Source: Pyrocephalus nanus
Lineage: Eukaryota > Chordata > Aves > Passeriformes > Tyrannidae
Reading direction: 5' to 3'
Assembly: GCA_038380795.1 (NCBI GenBank)
Contig: CM076263.1
Coordinates: 1,813,001-1,877,000, forward strand
DNA: 64,000 nt
A program made the position numbers and the translations under genes. Positions 1 through 12,921 of this stretch are shown here, piece by piece; position 1 is the stretch's first letter, and each line of letters opens with the position of its first letter. The notes beneath the pieces are model-generated. The model made no database searches. It saw nothing but the letters and a program-made list of their open reading frames with translations, and had not been told where the DNA came from.

Positions 1-1789
1 CCTCAGCCAGACTTCAACTCCCACAGGGAACTCTGAATGTTTGGGACACGTGCACTGTTAAGAAGCCCTCTGCAAATCATAACAGATGGGAAAAAAAATA
101 GGTTGGAGGCTAAATTCTTCCTTGAGTCTGATTCAGGAGGACAAAAAGACACGAGGGCAAAAATTTCCTGCTTTTTTGCAAGGCTGCTTCACAGCAGAGC
201 TGTTGTCTAGCTCTGCTACACTGGTGCATCTGGAGATGAGTAATCCTTTGAGTTTGGCTCAGGCTGGGGTTAGGGAAAAAACCTCCCAGATCACTCTCCA
301 GGGGCCCACTGAGATGCCACAGAGTCAGTCCTGCATGAGACCCTCCCCCCCTATCCTTGCTGCTCCAGTGACCACTGTGAGGTCTCATAAAGTTGTCTAA
401 CCTTTGTGTGCCTGCTGTGGTCATGAGATTGATCAGGGCTTTTCTGGATTTTGAGGTGGAGGGCTTTCCCCTCATCTTTTTCACGACTGAGCAGGTCTGG
501 TCCCTTCCAAGGCAGCTGCAGAAGCAGCAGGGAGAAGGTACCAAACTGCCCTTCCAGACCCAGCAGAAGACACAAGTGAAGGCTGGGCAAGAAACCCCGC
601 TCCTGTGACATGGGATGGTGTGTCCAAACCACTAAGGGACCCATTTCTTTCTCCTGTGGTGCCCTGAATACCAAAAACATGGACCTGCCCTTGGGATTTG
701 AGAGTAAGGAATACACATGAGCTGGTGGGCGTGCACCCTCCTCTCTCCCACAGAGCCCTCTTCTGCTCTGAACCTAGAGAAATGCAGTCTCCCATGAATT
801 TGCTAAGCCCCACATCTCAGAACCCTTCCCCAGAATCCACCTAAGCAAGGGATGGATGTTGGCTGGCCATGCCCAGGACAAGCAGCTTTTCCCACACACC
901 ATGTGCCCCATATGAGTATGAATAGCTTCTGGTTTTCTAGGATGAGAGAGTAAAAATAAACAAAAATAAAACTCAGTTGAATTGGTGATACCTCAGAAAA
1001 AAAAGGTAGTACCTCTTCAGGTAGAAGAGATGGTTCTTTAGATGTTGCAAGGGATAGTGTAAGCGATAGTGGTGTAACTATGAAGTGGCTTCAATGAGGG
1101 TTGTTTGAGCATAAAGGTTTCTAAAAACCTTTTCTTTCAGCTGCTAGGCTTCTGGGTTTGGAGCAGTGGACAAGACCTACGTGCCCAAGTCTGTGGTGCT
1201 GCCCGTGGGGATGCTCCCTCCATGCCTGGTGCCTCTGTGCTTCCCTTTGGGATGTCACTGAGGTGTTCACCCGCACACCAAGTGTTGTGTTCTCCCAAGG
1301 AGAAGCTAAGGCCCAGGGGATATGAAAGGCCAGATGGGATATTCCTGTTAGAAAAAGCTGGTTAAAGCTTTAGGTGATTTCCTTGGGTTGCAAAGGTCAG
1401 TGTCAGAATTAAGTATGGAAAGGGCTGGTCTGGGCAACGTGCCCTGTCCTAGGCAATGCCCAACCCCAGATGCTGCAGGGTACTGCAGTATGGAGTCATC
1501 CATCCTGACCCTTCTCATCCCAGGCTCCAGTTTATCTCCTGATAACCAGTCCAAGGATTTTTTTCTGGTTTTTCCACCACCTGCTTCAGCATCACCTCCC
1601 CGATTCTGAGCATCCCACCCTTTTTATTTCACTGACTGTCCCCTTCTTCATACCCTCTGAGGTGGAGTGATGACCCCAGCCAGATGCTTGGTTGCCACTG
1701 TCTCTGCTCTACTCAGGTGGCTTGGCCTCTCCTGTTTGTGTAGCACATAGCTGATTTATCAGCAGCGATGTTATATTTGCTGCCAGATA
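1..1789. other. No feature recognised
   Basis: Unique-looking DNA, short chance frames only. An AATAAA-like word near 955 has no gene before it. Confidence 0.6.
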
Positions 1790-2775
1790 AGAAAATGCTG
1801 AACGCTGGGGCTGGGATTGAGCCTTGTGAAATCCCCCTGGAAACAGCCCTATTCCCCTCTGACAGCTATTTGTTGAGATCACTTCTGAATCCCCTGCACA
1901 TGTGCTTTATTCTCATAATACAGCTTTCTTTTTATAATCAACATGCCACGCCGCAGTAAATCAAATGCCGTACAAAAGCCTAGGTATGCTATCTCTAAGC
2001 AATTATCTTTATTAACCAAACTTGTAATCTCCTCAAAGAACAAAATCAGCTTTGTTTGACGTGGTGTGTTTGCTGCAGAACCTCTCTGGCGAGCATTAGC
2101 CGGATTCCCATCCTTTTAATTCCTCTTCTGGGTGACTCTCAGGAGGGTTCCCGTTATTTTACCCGCGACTGATGGCGGGCAAGCCCACCTGTTCATCCCA
2201 CTCTCCCCTTCAAGCAGATCAGCGTGGTATTTGCATGCTTCCAGCCGTCTGGACCTTCCCTGGTATTCCAAGATTTATTAAAAATTAACGTCAGCAGGCC
2301 AGAGAGCTTCTCAGCCAGCTGTTGGAGGGCTCTTGGGAGCAAGCTATCCAGGCCTGCTGATTTAAAATTGTTTATCGCTGGTAGATGCTGTTTAACAACC
2401 TCCTTGGTTACTAATGGACTGGAAAGTGCTTCATCCTCCTCATGTGATACAAGCGTCTCATCCTGCTTCTTTCCAGATGCGGAGCAGAAATATTGATTGA
2501 ATGCTTCTTGCCTTTTCTGCATCATTACTTTTCTCCCCATCTGAGGCTGTGCTCCTGATTTATACAGAGGCATTATAATATTGCCAGGATTATTCGCCAT
2601 CCCTTTCCACGTGCAGCTGGGCACGCTGTGAGCTTTGCTCTGTGACTCTCTGCAGAGTAGAGGACTCCACAGTCCTGTCTCTGTTGGTGTGAGGGCCCTT
2701 GGCTTGGTTTGATGCAGTTTAGGACCCTGAGAGGTGCCTGAGGAGCAGAAATTCCTTTCCCTGCCCTCTATCACT
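1790..2775 (-). mobile_element. Old CR1-clade LINE fragment with reverse-transcriptase region
   Basis: Reading the minus strand from 2774, an open frame of 193 codons runs to 2193 and matches the linker and early reverse-transcriptase part of CR1 ORF2: a QEAFNQYFCS block (family NAFFASVF), NNFKSAGLDSLLP (family KSMGPDGMHP), and IFNKSW...GPDGWKHANTTLI (family IFEKSW...VPEDWRKANV). Further on, around 1955-1995, AYLGFCTAFD corresponds to the palm motif YLDFxKAFD, with the first Asp changed to Gly. Shortly before 1790 the match fades before the YADD box. It is more diverged than the young CR1 copies here and resembles the old CR1/L3-like elements of reptiles. It lacks the endonuclease domain and 3' end, so it is inactive. 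Confidence 0.85.
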
Positions 2776-3221
2776 TTGCATTATTAAGGAGCAGTTATGA
2801 ATTTGCTGCACTCTTGCCCATCCATTTGGTTTGCTGAGCCATCTCAAAGAGCTCCAAAACCATCAGACCCCCTCAGCCCCGGCACAAAAAAATGAGATTT
2901 GCCCTCAAAACTTTCAGATTTTTTTAAGCTGTGACCATTCTACACCTCAACCTGTTAACCCACCACCTCCCTGCTGCTGTGCTAATTTTAGATTAATTAT
3001 CCATAGGTGTACAAGCCCCCGTTTCTCCTAGCAGTTTGTGGCTGCTTGCTTTCTCTCCTGACCTAGAACAGAGCTGCTGTTTCTTTCTGCCTTCTTTTCT
3101 TTGCCTTTTCCCTTCCCTCCCCTTTCCCCTGCTCTGTGTCCCTGCAATAATAAATTCCAAGGCTTGGGCAGGGGAGGGCAAATGCTCTCGACTGTGGGGC
3201 AGAGCTCTTCCAGGGGCTCCT

Positions 3222-3762
3222 TCCACTCTGCTCTGGTGAGATTCCACCCACAGTGCTACATCCAGCTCTGGTGTCCTCAACACAAGAAGGACATGAAGCT
3301 GCTGGAGAGAGTCCAGAGGAGGCCACGGAGATGCTGCCAGGGCTGGAGCCCCTCTGCTCTGGAGCCAGGCTGGGAGAGCTGGGGGGGTTCCCTGGAGAAG
3401 AGAAGGCTCCAGGGAGAGCTGAGAGCCCCTTGAAGGGCCTAAAGGGGCTCCAGGAGAGCTGGAGAGGGACTGGGGACAAGGGATGGAGGGACAGCACACA
3501 GGGAATGGCTTCCCACTGCCATAGGGCAGGGTTAGATGGGATATTGGGAAGGAATTGCTGTCTGTGAGGGTAGGGAGGCCCTGGCACAGGTTTCCCAGAG
3601 AAGCTGTGGCTGCCCCTGGATCCCTGGAAGTGCTGAAGACCAGGTTGGATGGGGTTTGGAGCAACCTGGGCTAGTGGAAGGTGTCCCTGCCCATGGCAGG
3701 GAGTGGGGCTGGATGGTCTTTAAGGTCCCTTCCAACCCCAGCCATTCTGGGATTCTGGGATA
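3222..3762 (+). mobile_element. CR1 3' end, 5'-truncated (about 540 bp)
   Basis: The longest clean young CR1 copy here. It has the end of the ORF2 region (CTCTGCTCTGGTGAGA, then GGACATGAAGCTGCTGGAG) through the 3' UTR and finishes with GGTCCCTTCCAACC and the CR1-type terminal repeat CATTCTGGGATTCTGGGAT. No poly-A tail, as expected for CR1. Confidence 0.95.
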
Positions 3763-4589
3763 TGTTGTTCTCACAGCAGGCTCCAGCCCATTCAGGCTGG
3801 GAGGAGGACAGCAGGTGACCTTTTTCTCTCTCTCCTCCTTAGAAGATGGGGCTGTACCAGCTCCTCCTGAATATTGTTCATTGCTGGCGTTTTCCCATCT
3901 GGCTTTCTGTAGCATGGAGAGAAGGGAACCCTGGGGCTGTGGGGCTCTGGGTTGCAAGGGAGACCACAGAGTCTGGCTTTTAATCTGTGCAAAACCTCTA
4001 TCCACCTTCCCATATAATTTTTCTTCCCTTTGAGGAATCTCCACCCCTGGTCCAGCTCCTTGTGCCACATCCATTGCTAGCAGGGGTGAGATGCTGTGGA
4101 AGCGAGATGCTCACAGCTCTCATTTCTTACTCACAGGACTGTAGCCTTCAGGTCTCCACTTTGGGAAGAGAGGCAAACTGTTTCCTTTAGCAGAAGAAGA
4201 CTTGGTGGGATGAGATACTCGGAAACTAGAGCTAAGCATGTCCAGGAAAAAAAAAAAAAAAAAAAAAAGGGAAAGAAATGCAATTTATTTTATAATGAGA
4301 CTAATAAAATTCTGAAAACACTTGCCAAAGGATCAGGGCAAGACCCCCTTGATTTGAAATCTTCTGTCCAAGATTGCCTCTGCTTCTAAATGCTGGAGGG
4401 CAGGCACGAATGAGAGCCTTGCTGTGGAAATGACTGGGTGAAGTATTTTATTTTGTATGAAGCTGGAGGGCAAAATACATGATCTTAACGGTCCCTTTTG
4501 CCTGAAAATACCACTACGAAATAAACCTTTGGTTTGTAGCATAAATTTCCTTTGAAGTGTGGTCTGAAATCCATGAGTAGATTTAACAT

Positions 4590-4649
4590 GGATGTTGAAA
4601 TATTGAATAATGGGGTGATGGATGTTAAATTGTTGAATAATGGGAGTGA
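4590..4649 (+). repeat. Two tandem 30-bp imperfect copies
   Basis: GGATGTTGAAATATTGAATA then GGATGTTAAATTGTTGAATA, each followed by ATGGG. Confidence 0.82.
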
Positions 4650-4667
4650 ACGTTGCGAGAAACAGAC

Positions 4668-4692
4668 AAAAAAAAAAAAAAAAAAAAAAAAA
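4668..4692 (+). repeat. Poly-A run of 25
   Basis: Uninterrupted A homopolymer; a second run of 11 follows at 4695. Other runs near it: 22 A at 4247-4268, 17 T at 4926-4942 and 22 T at 5252-5273. Confidence 0.97.
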
Positions 4693-5948
4693 GTAAAAAA
4701 AAAAATGTCCTTGCTGTAAAGTTTGGGACAGCCAAGGATGAGGATGCTTAGGGAGCAAAGATGAGAGCTGTGAAGGAAAATGCTCTTGCACCCACTAAAG
4801 GGAGATTGATTGGTTGTGCTCAATATTGTGTGTAGCTCAGGTCCTCCCCCCCCTGAGCACGGCGTGAAAGCAGTGGAAATAAAAGCTTGGCTTTTGCCAG
4901 GGAAAAGAATGACCCACAATGTCAATTTTTTTTTTTTTTTTTCTGTGGGAAGAAGGGGCTGAATTCAACATTTTCCTTTCTCACTCCGTCGTGCTGCAGC
5001 GCTTCGCCCGCTCGGCCGGGCAGCCCGGCGAGCAGATAATGAATCTGCCGAAATGTGGTTATTGATACAGCTGAGATCATTATACCTGAGGGCCTTGTGA
5101 GCTTTCCCATCTAAAGGGGCATTTTTCAGGAGGTTGCGGTCATGACATAAACAGTCTTATTTCGTCTGAAATCTCAGCTGGCCTGAGTCCCGAGCCTGGG
5201 ACCATTTTTTTTTTTAAATACATTATCAGAAAGGTAAATCAGGTCAGTTGCTTTTTTTTTTTTTTTTTTTTTTCCCCTCAGCTAAGAGAAGTAAAATGGT
5301 TCATTTGCCTCTCACTATTAATGGGATGCTCTGCAAGGAGCAGGCTGTGGCCTGATCCACAGCTTTTGAAAGCAGAAGAGATTGTTTCCACCTGCATCAG
5401 GGGGCTTCTGCAAAATTTCTTATTCCTGGGTGAGGATAACTTTCTGGATTGGGAAAGACAGCAAATGGTCCAGGCAGAGGTTTATCAGTGCACAGAGGCT
5501 GATTGTGGTGGGCAATTTGCTTGGCTGTCCTTAGCCCATCGGCAGGTGGGATGGTGTGAGTGGACCCAGCCGTCTCAGATTTGTTCTGGGGTGCTGGTAG
5601 GGTTTTTTGGCATTGGAAACAGCGAGGCATGTAAAGTGGATGTTCAGAATCCCCCTATGGTATGAACCTCCTTGAGAGGCTTCATCTTGCCCAGCTTCAT
5701 CTGCCCTGGGGTGGGAGGAGTTCCAGCTCTGTACCAACTCATCAAGCTGTGCAAAGAGGGTCTTTGGTCCACGCTGTGCCTTTTATTATGAACATCCATT
5801 TGTGTTGAGGTTTTGTTCTATCATCATCTGTTTTTACCTGCCCTCGCCCAGTCCCAACCCTGTGCAAACACAAGCTGAAGCAGACTCAAAAGTCTTTCCC
5901 AGTAGAGAGGAAGGAGGGACCGAAGCATCAATAGCAAGAAAAGTCACC

Positions 5949-6033
5949 TGGTTTGGTGGAAAGTGTCCCTGCCCGTGACAGGAGGGTTGGAACGAGAGGA
6001 TCTTTAAAGTCCCTCCCAACCCAAACCATTCTT
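5949..6033 (+). mobile_element. CR1 3' terminal fragment
   Basis: Only the last about 85 bp of the element: GGTGGAAAGTGTCCCTGCCC, then ATCTTTAAAGTCCCTCCCAA and a CCATTCTTTT end. Confidence 0.85.
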
Positions 6034-7707
6034 TTCCTCCAAGAGCTTCCCAGTGAAGCCATACAATGTAGAAAACTAGCCTTCCATATAGTTGCACACA
6101 CAGTGTGTGTATGTACACCCACCCACTGTCATCTTGGCTCTATTCAGCCCTGTTCCTTGATAGAAATTGAACTGTGCCTTCATTCCTCAAGGAAATCTCT
6201 GGGTAGCATAATTGACCGTATTTCCACTGAAGACACTGGAGCCTCACTGAGTTCTGCTATCCATAACAAAGCACTAGAGATCCCTTAGGATCAATCTGGA
6301 TTATAACCATTAAGGTTTCAAGTATGCAATCACTGAGATTGTTTAACCAAAGCACTTAAGAGTATCGTGGCAGCAGCAGCAGCTTTGCATGCAGGCACAG
6401 CCTGGACCAGTGAATCTGCCCAGTCTGCGGCATGAAGTAACTGGTCAATCGCTTCTTGCTGGAAACTGCTCCTTGTCTGCACAGTGTGGGGCTACTAGCC
6501 AGGAAATCTCACCCATTCATCCTTTCCCAGTGTCCACAGTTGCCTTGTAAAAATGGAAAACCAGCAGTGAGCACAGAGACCTCAAAAGAGGTGGGTTGTG
6601 TCCCTGCCCTACTTCCTCCTGCCCTGCTGGTACCCCAGAGGTGAAGGTGTTTTGTCAAGGCTGTGGGCTCACATCCTTTCCTTCCCCTTGCTCTACCACC
6701 ATTAAAATAAGGCCAGCATTTGGAAGCACTTAAGCTTCCAAAGGGCTTAACTTTATTGCCAGGAGAGCCCTGTTGAAGTTAATGGGGATGTGCACCATCG
6801 CAAATGGAAATGCATGAGGGTGTGTGGGATACACACCTTGGAGGAGACCTCTCCAAGTTTCCCATTTGCAAGCAAGTTCCTGTGGGATTCAGGGGGGGAA
6901 ACATTTTGCTGGGTTTTATTTCTTACCAAAATTAACCTGTAAAAACAAATAGCTGTGTTTTCCCACCACCACCACCACTTTCCCCCCACCCCTTACCACC
7001 ATGTTTTGGCAATGAAATAGGGATGTTTGAGGAAGAACATTATTTTTCTTTGAAAAATGTGACTGATGCAGCAAATTTTGTTGCAAAAAATATCTTCCTC
7101 TGGCTCTGCAGATTGCTCTATTCACTGAAGCTAATTATTGGGCTCCCTAGCCTGAAAATCGGAGATACGAAAGGAAAATATTGTGAAAATTCACAAACCA
7201 AACAAAAACCCCCAAACTGTGTAAAAATTTATTTTGCCCAAGAAAAATCTTTGCATCTGATGATCATTTATTTTTCTGATTAGACAAGCATCCTTCTAGT
7301 CCTCTTTCTTCTGGAAAGCTTTCAATTCAATATCCTTGTAATTAGAGGTTTCCTCACCTGGGATAGGCAGACATTACAACCTTTTCTATTATATTTTTTA
7401 CTGGGTGTTTCCTGTTGTCCTTGTGAACTGAAGTGGGTTTGGCACAACCCTTTCTTCTCTTCTTTCTCCTGCTGTTCTTAGTTCACACCCTTTTAGAAGT
7501 AGTTTAGTCTCTGCTCCTTTATAGTCAAGGAGACCTGTTCAACCCTCTATTATTGGTGATAACAAAAAAAAAAAGGGAGCTAATTTGGAAAATGGAAAAT
7601 AATGGAAATGAAAAATGGATAATGGGAAAAAATGGAAAATGGCAAATAATTTCCAGGGTCAGTGGGGACCCACTGACCTGCAGTGGTCTTGGTCTCAAAG
7701 TCTCCAC
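6034..7707. other. No gene recognised
   Basis: Unique AT-rich DNA; CAC repeats at 6963-6978 and the degenerate GGAAAAT cluster at 7588. No element recognised. Confidence 0.6.
7588..7646 (+). repeat. Short degenerate (GGAAAAT)n cluster
   Basis: About seven copies of ATGGAAAAT-like words, AT-rich. Confidence 0.75.
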
Positions 7708-7866
7708 TCTCCTGTCAGGGAGTTGCAGAGCCAGAAGGTCCCCCCTGAGCCTCCTTCTCTCCAGGCTGAGCCCCCCCAGCTCCCTCAGCTGCTCCTGCTG
7801 CTCCAGACCCTTCCCCAGCTCCGTTTCCTTCTCTGGACAAGTTCCAGCCCCTCCATGGTGCCGAGG
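7708..7866 (-). mobile_element. Internal CR1 fragment lacking the 3' end
   Basis: Minus-strand match to the segment GAGCAGCAGGAGCAGCTGAG ... CTCTGCAACTCCCTGACAGG. The usual last 300 or so bases are missing, so the copy has been cut on both sides after insertion or inserted in rearranged form. Confidence 0.8.
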
Positions 7867-9639
7867 ACGTTTCTATATACACTGATTATAAACCATCTCA
7901 GGAAGCAGCACCATGAACAATGTGCTTTGCCTGCATGGGATGCACTTAATTTTTTTCTTCAACACATTGGCTGTGGTGGATTGATGGAGGCAAATCTTTT
8001 TGATGGGAGGGAGGAAAAAAAAAAAAAAAAAAAAGAAAAGAAGTAGGTTTTTGTGGGAAGTGAATAGTTGCTTGGCTTTCTGCTTGAGGAGTTTGGCCGG
8101 GGTGCAGGTGGGTGGTTGCACGGGAGCTCCCATCCCACGGGGGATGCCGGCTATGGGAGTACCAGGAAAAGCAGTGGGTGGCAATTGATGTTCCTCTCCA
8201 TGCCGACTTGACAGTCACTGGATGCTGCCCAAGTTTTGCTTTACCCTTATCTGGGGCCAGGCATATTGTTCACACCGACTCCATATACTGATTTACCCAG
8301 ACACTCCTTAGAAACCCAGTAGTCAGAGGAGCTGCAGATAGTGGTTTGGGTGTGGGGATGGAAGCACCATCTTTTTTTTTTTTTTCTTGAGGACCAAGAA
8401 ACTGTGTAATAAAAGTTTCAAAAGTAACCTGTGTGATGAGCACAGAGCTCTTCCAAGCCCTGCCTGGGAGTGCCGGGGTGCCCCAGGCTATCTTACACTT
8501 GATTCTGCCTCGTGCTTCAGAAAGATTTCCCTTGTATAAACAATTTTGGTTGTTTGGGGTTTTTTTAAATGTGCTTCTTTAAAGGAAAACCGGCAGAAAG
8601 GCGTGTAAGGTGGAACTCGGTGTCCAGCTGCTCTCGTCGGATTTACTGTGTTAACAAGAAACGCGTATTTCCTCGTTGTCATAATACCCGTGACAGAAAG
8701 GGACTTGTGCTTTATTAAACTCAGTGTTTTGCTCAACGGGGCTGCTTAACTCGGGGCAGAACTCCTCAAGAGCGAGCTGTTCCCTGCGGGAACCCCACGA
8801 GGAGGAGAGGAGAGACCTGTTATTTTGCCGCTTGACGCTTTGGCCGGCCCTTTGGGGTTGTGCTCGTGCCAGGTGGCAAGGTCGGCCAGGTGAGGCTGCT
8901 CATGGCATCAGGGGCGGCACACTCTGCTGAGACAGGCTCCCGAGGGGTGAGTCCTCTGCTGGGGACGTCCTTGGGGTCAGGCACCACGGGAGGGGTGCGT
9001 GTTTGTGGGACGGGATGCTTGGCCACATGCGTGCAGCTGAGGTGGCCAGGAGTTGGCTTCCAAATCTGGGCGCCGGGGGGGGTGGAGCTTTGGAGCCGCA
9101 CGCTGGGCACTCGGGAAGGTTTCTCAGTCATTCATGCCTTGGAGTGGGCACCCAGCTTGGGATCTTGTCAGCAGGACAACGCCGGGGACTTGGGTGAGCA
9201 GCTCCCCCCTTTGAAGATACTTTGCCTCCATCTTCTCGCTCGCATGGAGATGCAATCAGGTGCAAACCTGATCTTTTAGTTAAAGTCTTCACGGTTCTTT
9301 CCAAAAGAGGTGTTTTTTACCCCCTTCCCCAGGTTTACCTTGTCTCATGAGAGTGCACAGTTTGCAGGGGAAATGGAGCAGATCATAGGGAAGTCACCCA
9401 CACAGTCACCTCTGTGGGGGCAAATCAGGGGTTGCCAGTTGGACCAGGGAAGAGTTTGTCCCACTGAGTGGAGAACAAAAAAGACTGAGATAAATTCTCT
9501 TTGAGAAAAATCAGGTTTTGGTTTTGTTTTTTTTTTTTTTAATAATAAAAAAATCAAAACCACAACAAACCCCTCAAGTTCTGCTTTCCGAAGAACTCCG
9601 TGTGCCGGTTTAAAAAAGGAAACATGAAAAGATCCGGTT

Positions 9640-9665
9640 AAAAAAAAAAAAAAAAAAAAAAAAAA
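9640..9665 (+). repeat. Poly-A run of 26
   Basis: Uninterrupted A homopolymer between two CpG-containing stretches. Confidence 0.97.
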
Positions 9666-9978
9666 TCAGTCCGTGTCCCGCGCGTTGTTTAATAGTACAG
9701 GTGGACGGGGAGGGCTCGGTGCCAAATACTTTTGGTTTAGAGGGAGTGGTGGGAGTGAATTCTCCCAACCGCTCCTAGAAAGGCTTAACTTTCCGCACAC
9801 AAATCAATGACAGCCTCGGCTGGGCTGCAGACACCCGGGGAGCGACGCTGCCGGATTCCCGGTGCAGCCGCGCCAGGCGAGGGCAGGACGAGGGGTCGGC
9901 ACCTGGAGCGGGAAGGTGGGTCAGATGCTGCATCTTCGGCTTCTCAAATACCTGATTTTTAGTCGTTTGGGGTTTTTT

Positions 9979-9998
9979 TTACACACACACACACACAC
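9979..9998 (+). repeat. Short (CA)n repeat
   Basis: Ten CA units. Confidence 0.93.
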
Positions 9999-10440
9999 CT
10001 CCCCTGCCCCTCACCCCTCCTTTCAGGGCTTCTGCAGGATACTGAGGGGAGGGGAAGGCACTTGGGTTTTATTGCTCGCAGGCTAATCGTGCTCCGTGCT
10101 GGGAATCTTCGGCGCGCCGCAGCGATCCCCTGTGCTAATGTGTCTCCATTTACACCCATTTTTAATTGCTGTTTGAACTCAAACCCTGTGATTCTCTTTC
10201 CCATTTCCTTGCCTGGTATCTTGAGTCGTTACCAAGCCCGGAGATTTTGGCTGTATGTCAGCACCCGTGTGATACAACCTCTCAGTTTGCAGTTTTGCTT
10301 TCTTTTTTTTTTTTTTTTTTGTAAGTCCAGCTCAGTTATGTGTTTATTTGTTCTAGATAGGACATACCAGTGTGAAAACACATCTACCAACATGTCCTGC
10401 TGGGTAGGCAGAAGGGATCTGATGAGACAGTTGATTAATA

Positions 10441-10610
10441 TTTAGAATAGAATAGGATAGAATAGAAATATATAGTAATGTAAGTATATGTATTGGTATT
10501 AGTAGATGGAAATGTAGAATAGGTAGATATATGTATCAATAACAATAGAAAATAATGTCTACTATATTCTGTTATATATTTTTAATACTTATTTATTAAT
10601 ACTGGTTTTG
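10441..10610 (+). repeat. AT-rich (TAGAA)n-like repeat
   Basis: Starts TAGAATAGAATAGGATAGAA and decays into AT-rich TATATA-type sequence. Confidence 0.85.
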
Positions 10611-12194
10611 AAGTAGCTTCTGTTTCAGCTGTTCTTTGCAGAAAACTTGCTGAAGAAGTCCCACCTCCCTCTTAAACAGTTAAAACGTCTCAGCAGATTT
10701 AATGCTAGCAGAGAAATTGTGATTAAAGACACTCTGGGAAGCGTGGTTGGGAGGAGGTTGCTGCTCGGGGCAGGGTTAAGCCCAGCTCAAGCTGACCTGC
10801 TCCGTGCTGCCCGTGGGATTGCATGGGAAAGACGGAGGTCCTTTATCTGGAGACCCCATATCTGGAGCCTGGGTTTTAAATTTCTATCTATATCTTGGGA
10901 ACTTTTTGCTTCTTTACCAGCAAATGGGATGCAGCAGGACAGTGTGTTGTACCTGGTGAAGCTCTAATATTTTTAGCAGCTCCTCCTTGAGATTAAATGC
11001 CGTTCCAGCGGCACAAATCCCCTCTCCGGCTCCCCTGACCCCGTGTAGGTGATTCCCAGAGCTGCGCCGCTGATAAAAAACAACGGCCGTGGTTTTGTTT
11101 AAGGTTGGGCTGAATGAAAACAGGAGGGGAGGAATGTGCTCAGCAGAGGAGGAACTGGTGCTTGGCCATCCCGGCGCTGCTTTCCGGAGCGCGTCAGGTG
11201 GACGGAAATGCTTGGCGCGGTCACGCAGGGACCTGCAGCTTGTTCTGCCCTCAAAAAGGGGACCCTTCCAGTTCACTCAGGGGCAATATTTGGGGGAGTG
11301 AGACCGAGTGGGGCTTTCCCTTCCTTTCTGCTTAGTGGAAGTTGAATTGGATAGAGGTTTCTCCTCCTGGGACGACTTGGAAGTTGCTGTGTCTATCCGA
11401 GACCTGTTTGCAGGGAGTGATGCCCTGGACAGGGCCAGCCCTTGCTGCCTTCACCACCTCTGGCACCTTACACCAGGGAACAAACCTTTTGCAGGCTTCT
11501 CAGCACTTATCCTGTGTATCCACGCCAAGGCAGCCCAGCAAAAAACTCCTGGAAAGGTAGAGGGGCTGCTCTGTTATCTCTCTCTGATCTTCCACTGCCT
11601 TCCATCTCTGCCACCACTGCAACAAGGAGTTTTCAAACCCCTGCTCTGGAACAGGCAGCATTTAACACCCACTTTTTGCCTGTGCTTGGCACTGTTTACT
11701 TCAGGTGCCAGGCAATGAGGAGTCAGACCCTGCGTGTTTGAGCACTGAGCAAGCATTAGCTGGAGAAACCTGGGATTTTCCAGCGAGCCTGGGGCTGTCC
11801 AGCACCTAAATCCCATAGCCTCCTTTGAAATTCCTCCTCTAATTAATAAATAAGTAGCAAGTTTCACTGACATAATTTCAGAGCTATTGCTCTTAATTAA
11901 ATAACAAGTTATTAAAATAGTTTCAAAACTGAAGTCTTCGCTGCCCAGTTCATGGTGCTAGTCTTATTCCCATTAAGTGTCCCCGCTGGAATGGCTTTAT
12001 AAACATGGAAGTAATTAGAAAAAGTGAGGGATCTCAGACCGCAGAGAAATGTGACATTACTGACTGTGTGTGTGTATGATCCTGGAAAATCAGGCAGTGA
12101 TGGGAGGGCTCATCCCTACCCCTGCCCATGCCTGCACTTTCCTGGCAGGATGGAGATGGGACTGTAGAATCATGCTGGGTCTCCTCTGCATGGT

Positions 12195-12400
12195 CTTATT
12201 CCCATTAATATATGTATTATTTATATAGATATATACTTATATATAAAAATGTATTCTATATAAACATAAGATATATTTATACGTATATACACCCGTATCG
12301 TGTATCTGTTGGTGTGTAAATGTAACGTATATCATAAATTTACACGCAGTGTGGAAAGAAATACAGTGTATATATAAAACACACTATTATTTTGGTGTAT
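12195..12400 (+). repeat. AT-rich low-complexity stretch
   Basis: TA-rich with TATATATAT-like segments and few G/C bases. Confidence 0.85.
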
Positions 12401-12867
12401 AATGTTGTAGAATGGGCAGCCAGCACCCATCTGCACCCTGCTGCAGGTCAGGTCAGTGAGGCAGTTACACGGTTTATTTTCCTTTGCCTGAGAGAGCTTT
12501 AGCGATGAATAGAGGGAGGGGATCCGAGGCTGGGATGCTTCTGCCAAGAATGATTTGGAGGCCTCTTTATATTAGTCAGAGCTTTTTTATTCCTTACTGG
12601 AAGCCTGAGAGGAGCTGCGTGCCTGATGGCAATGTTGCTCACAGGTCTGCATAATTTTCGAGTATCGCTCATGTGAGCAGCTTGCCTTAATTACAGATTT
12701 ATTTCTCGCTGCTGTTGGGCTGCTTTCTCCCTTATTCCGCAGAAAAGATGTCCTTGCACCCAAGGAATGGGTGTGTGGTGGTCACGAGGGCTTTTTTGGG
12801 GAGGGGGAAGGGATGCCACGTCCCAGCTGTTGTTTTTGCAAGGGGCTCGATGTTCTTGGCAGCTGCA

Positions 12868-12921
12868 GAAGAGAAGGAGGAGGAGGAGGAGGAGGAGGAG
12901 GAGGAGGAGGAGGAGGAGGAG
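12868..12921 (+). repeat. (GGA)n microsatellite
   Basis: About 17 GAG/GGA units, purine-only. Confidence 0.97.

Larger units (their letters stand above)
3763..5948. other. Homopolymer-rich non-coding stretch
   Basis: Four A/T runs of 17-25, the 30-bp tandem at 4590 and a small CpG-containing unique patch at 4985-5045 followed by GATACAGCTGAGATCATTAT, perhaps conserved. No gene. Confidence 0.6.
9590..10140. promoter_or_regulatory. CpG-dense stretch, possible CpG island
   Basis: About 35 CpG by hand count, concentrated at 9670-9960 and 10080-10130 (for example TTCGGCGCGCCGCAGCG). It includes the poly-A run at 9640 and a CA repeat at 9979. A possible donor GGGAAG/GTGGGT lies near 9914. Confidence 0.35.

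Noticed and set aside
2993..3664. 223-codon minus-strand frame
   Set aside because: It lies antisense to a young CR1 3' end, which often leaves chance open frames.
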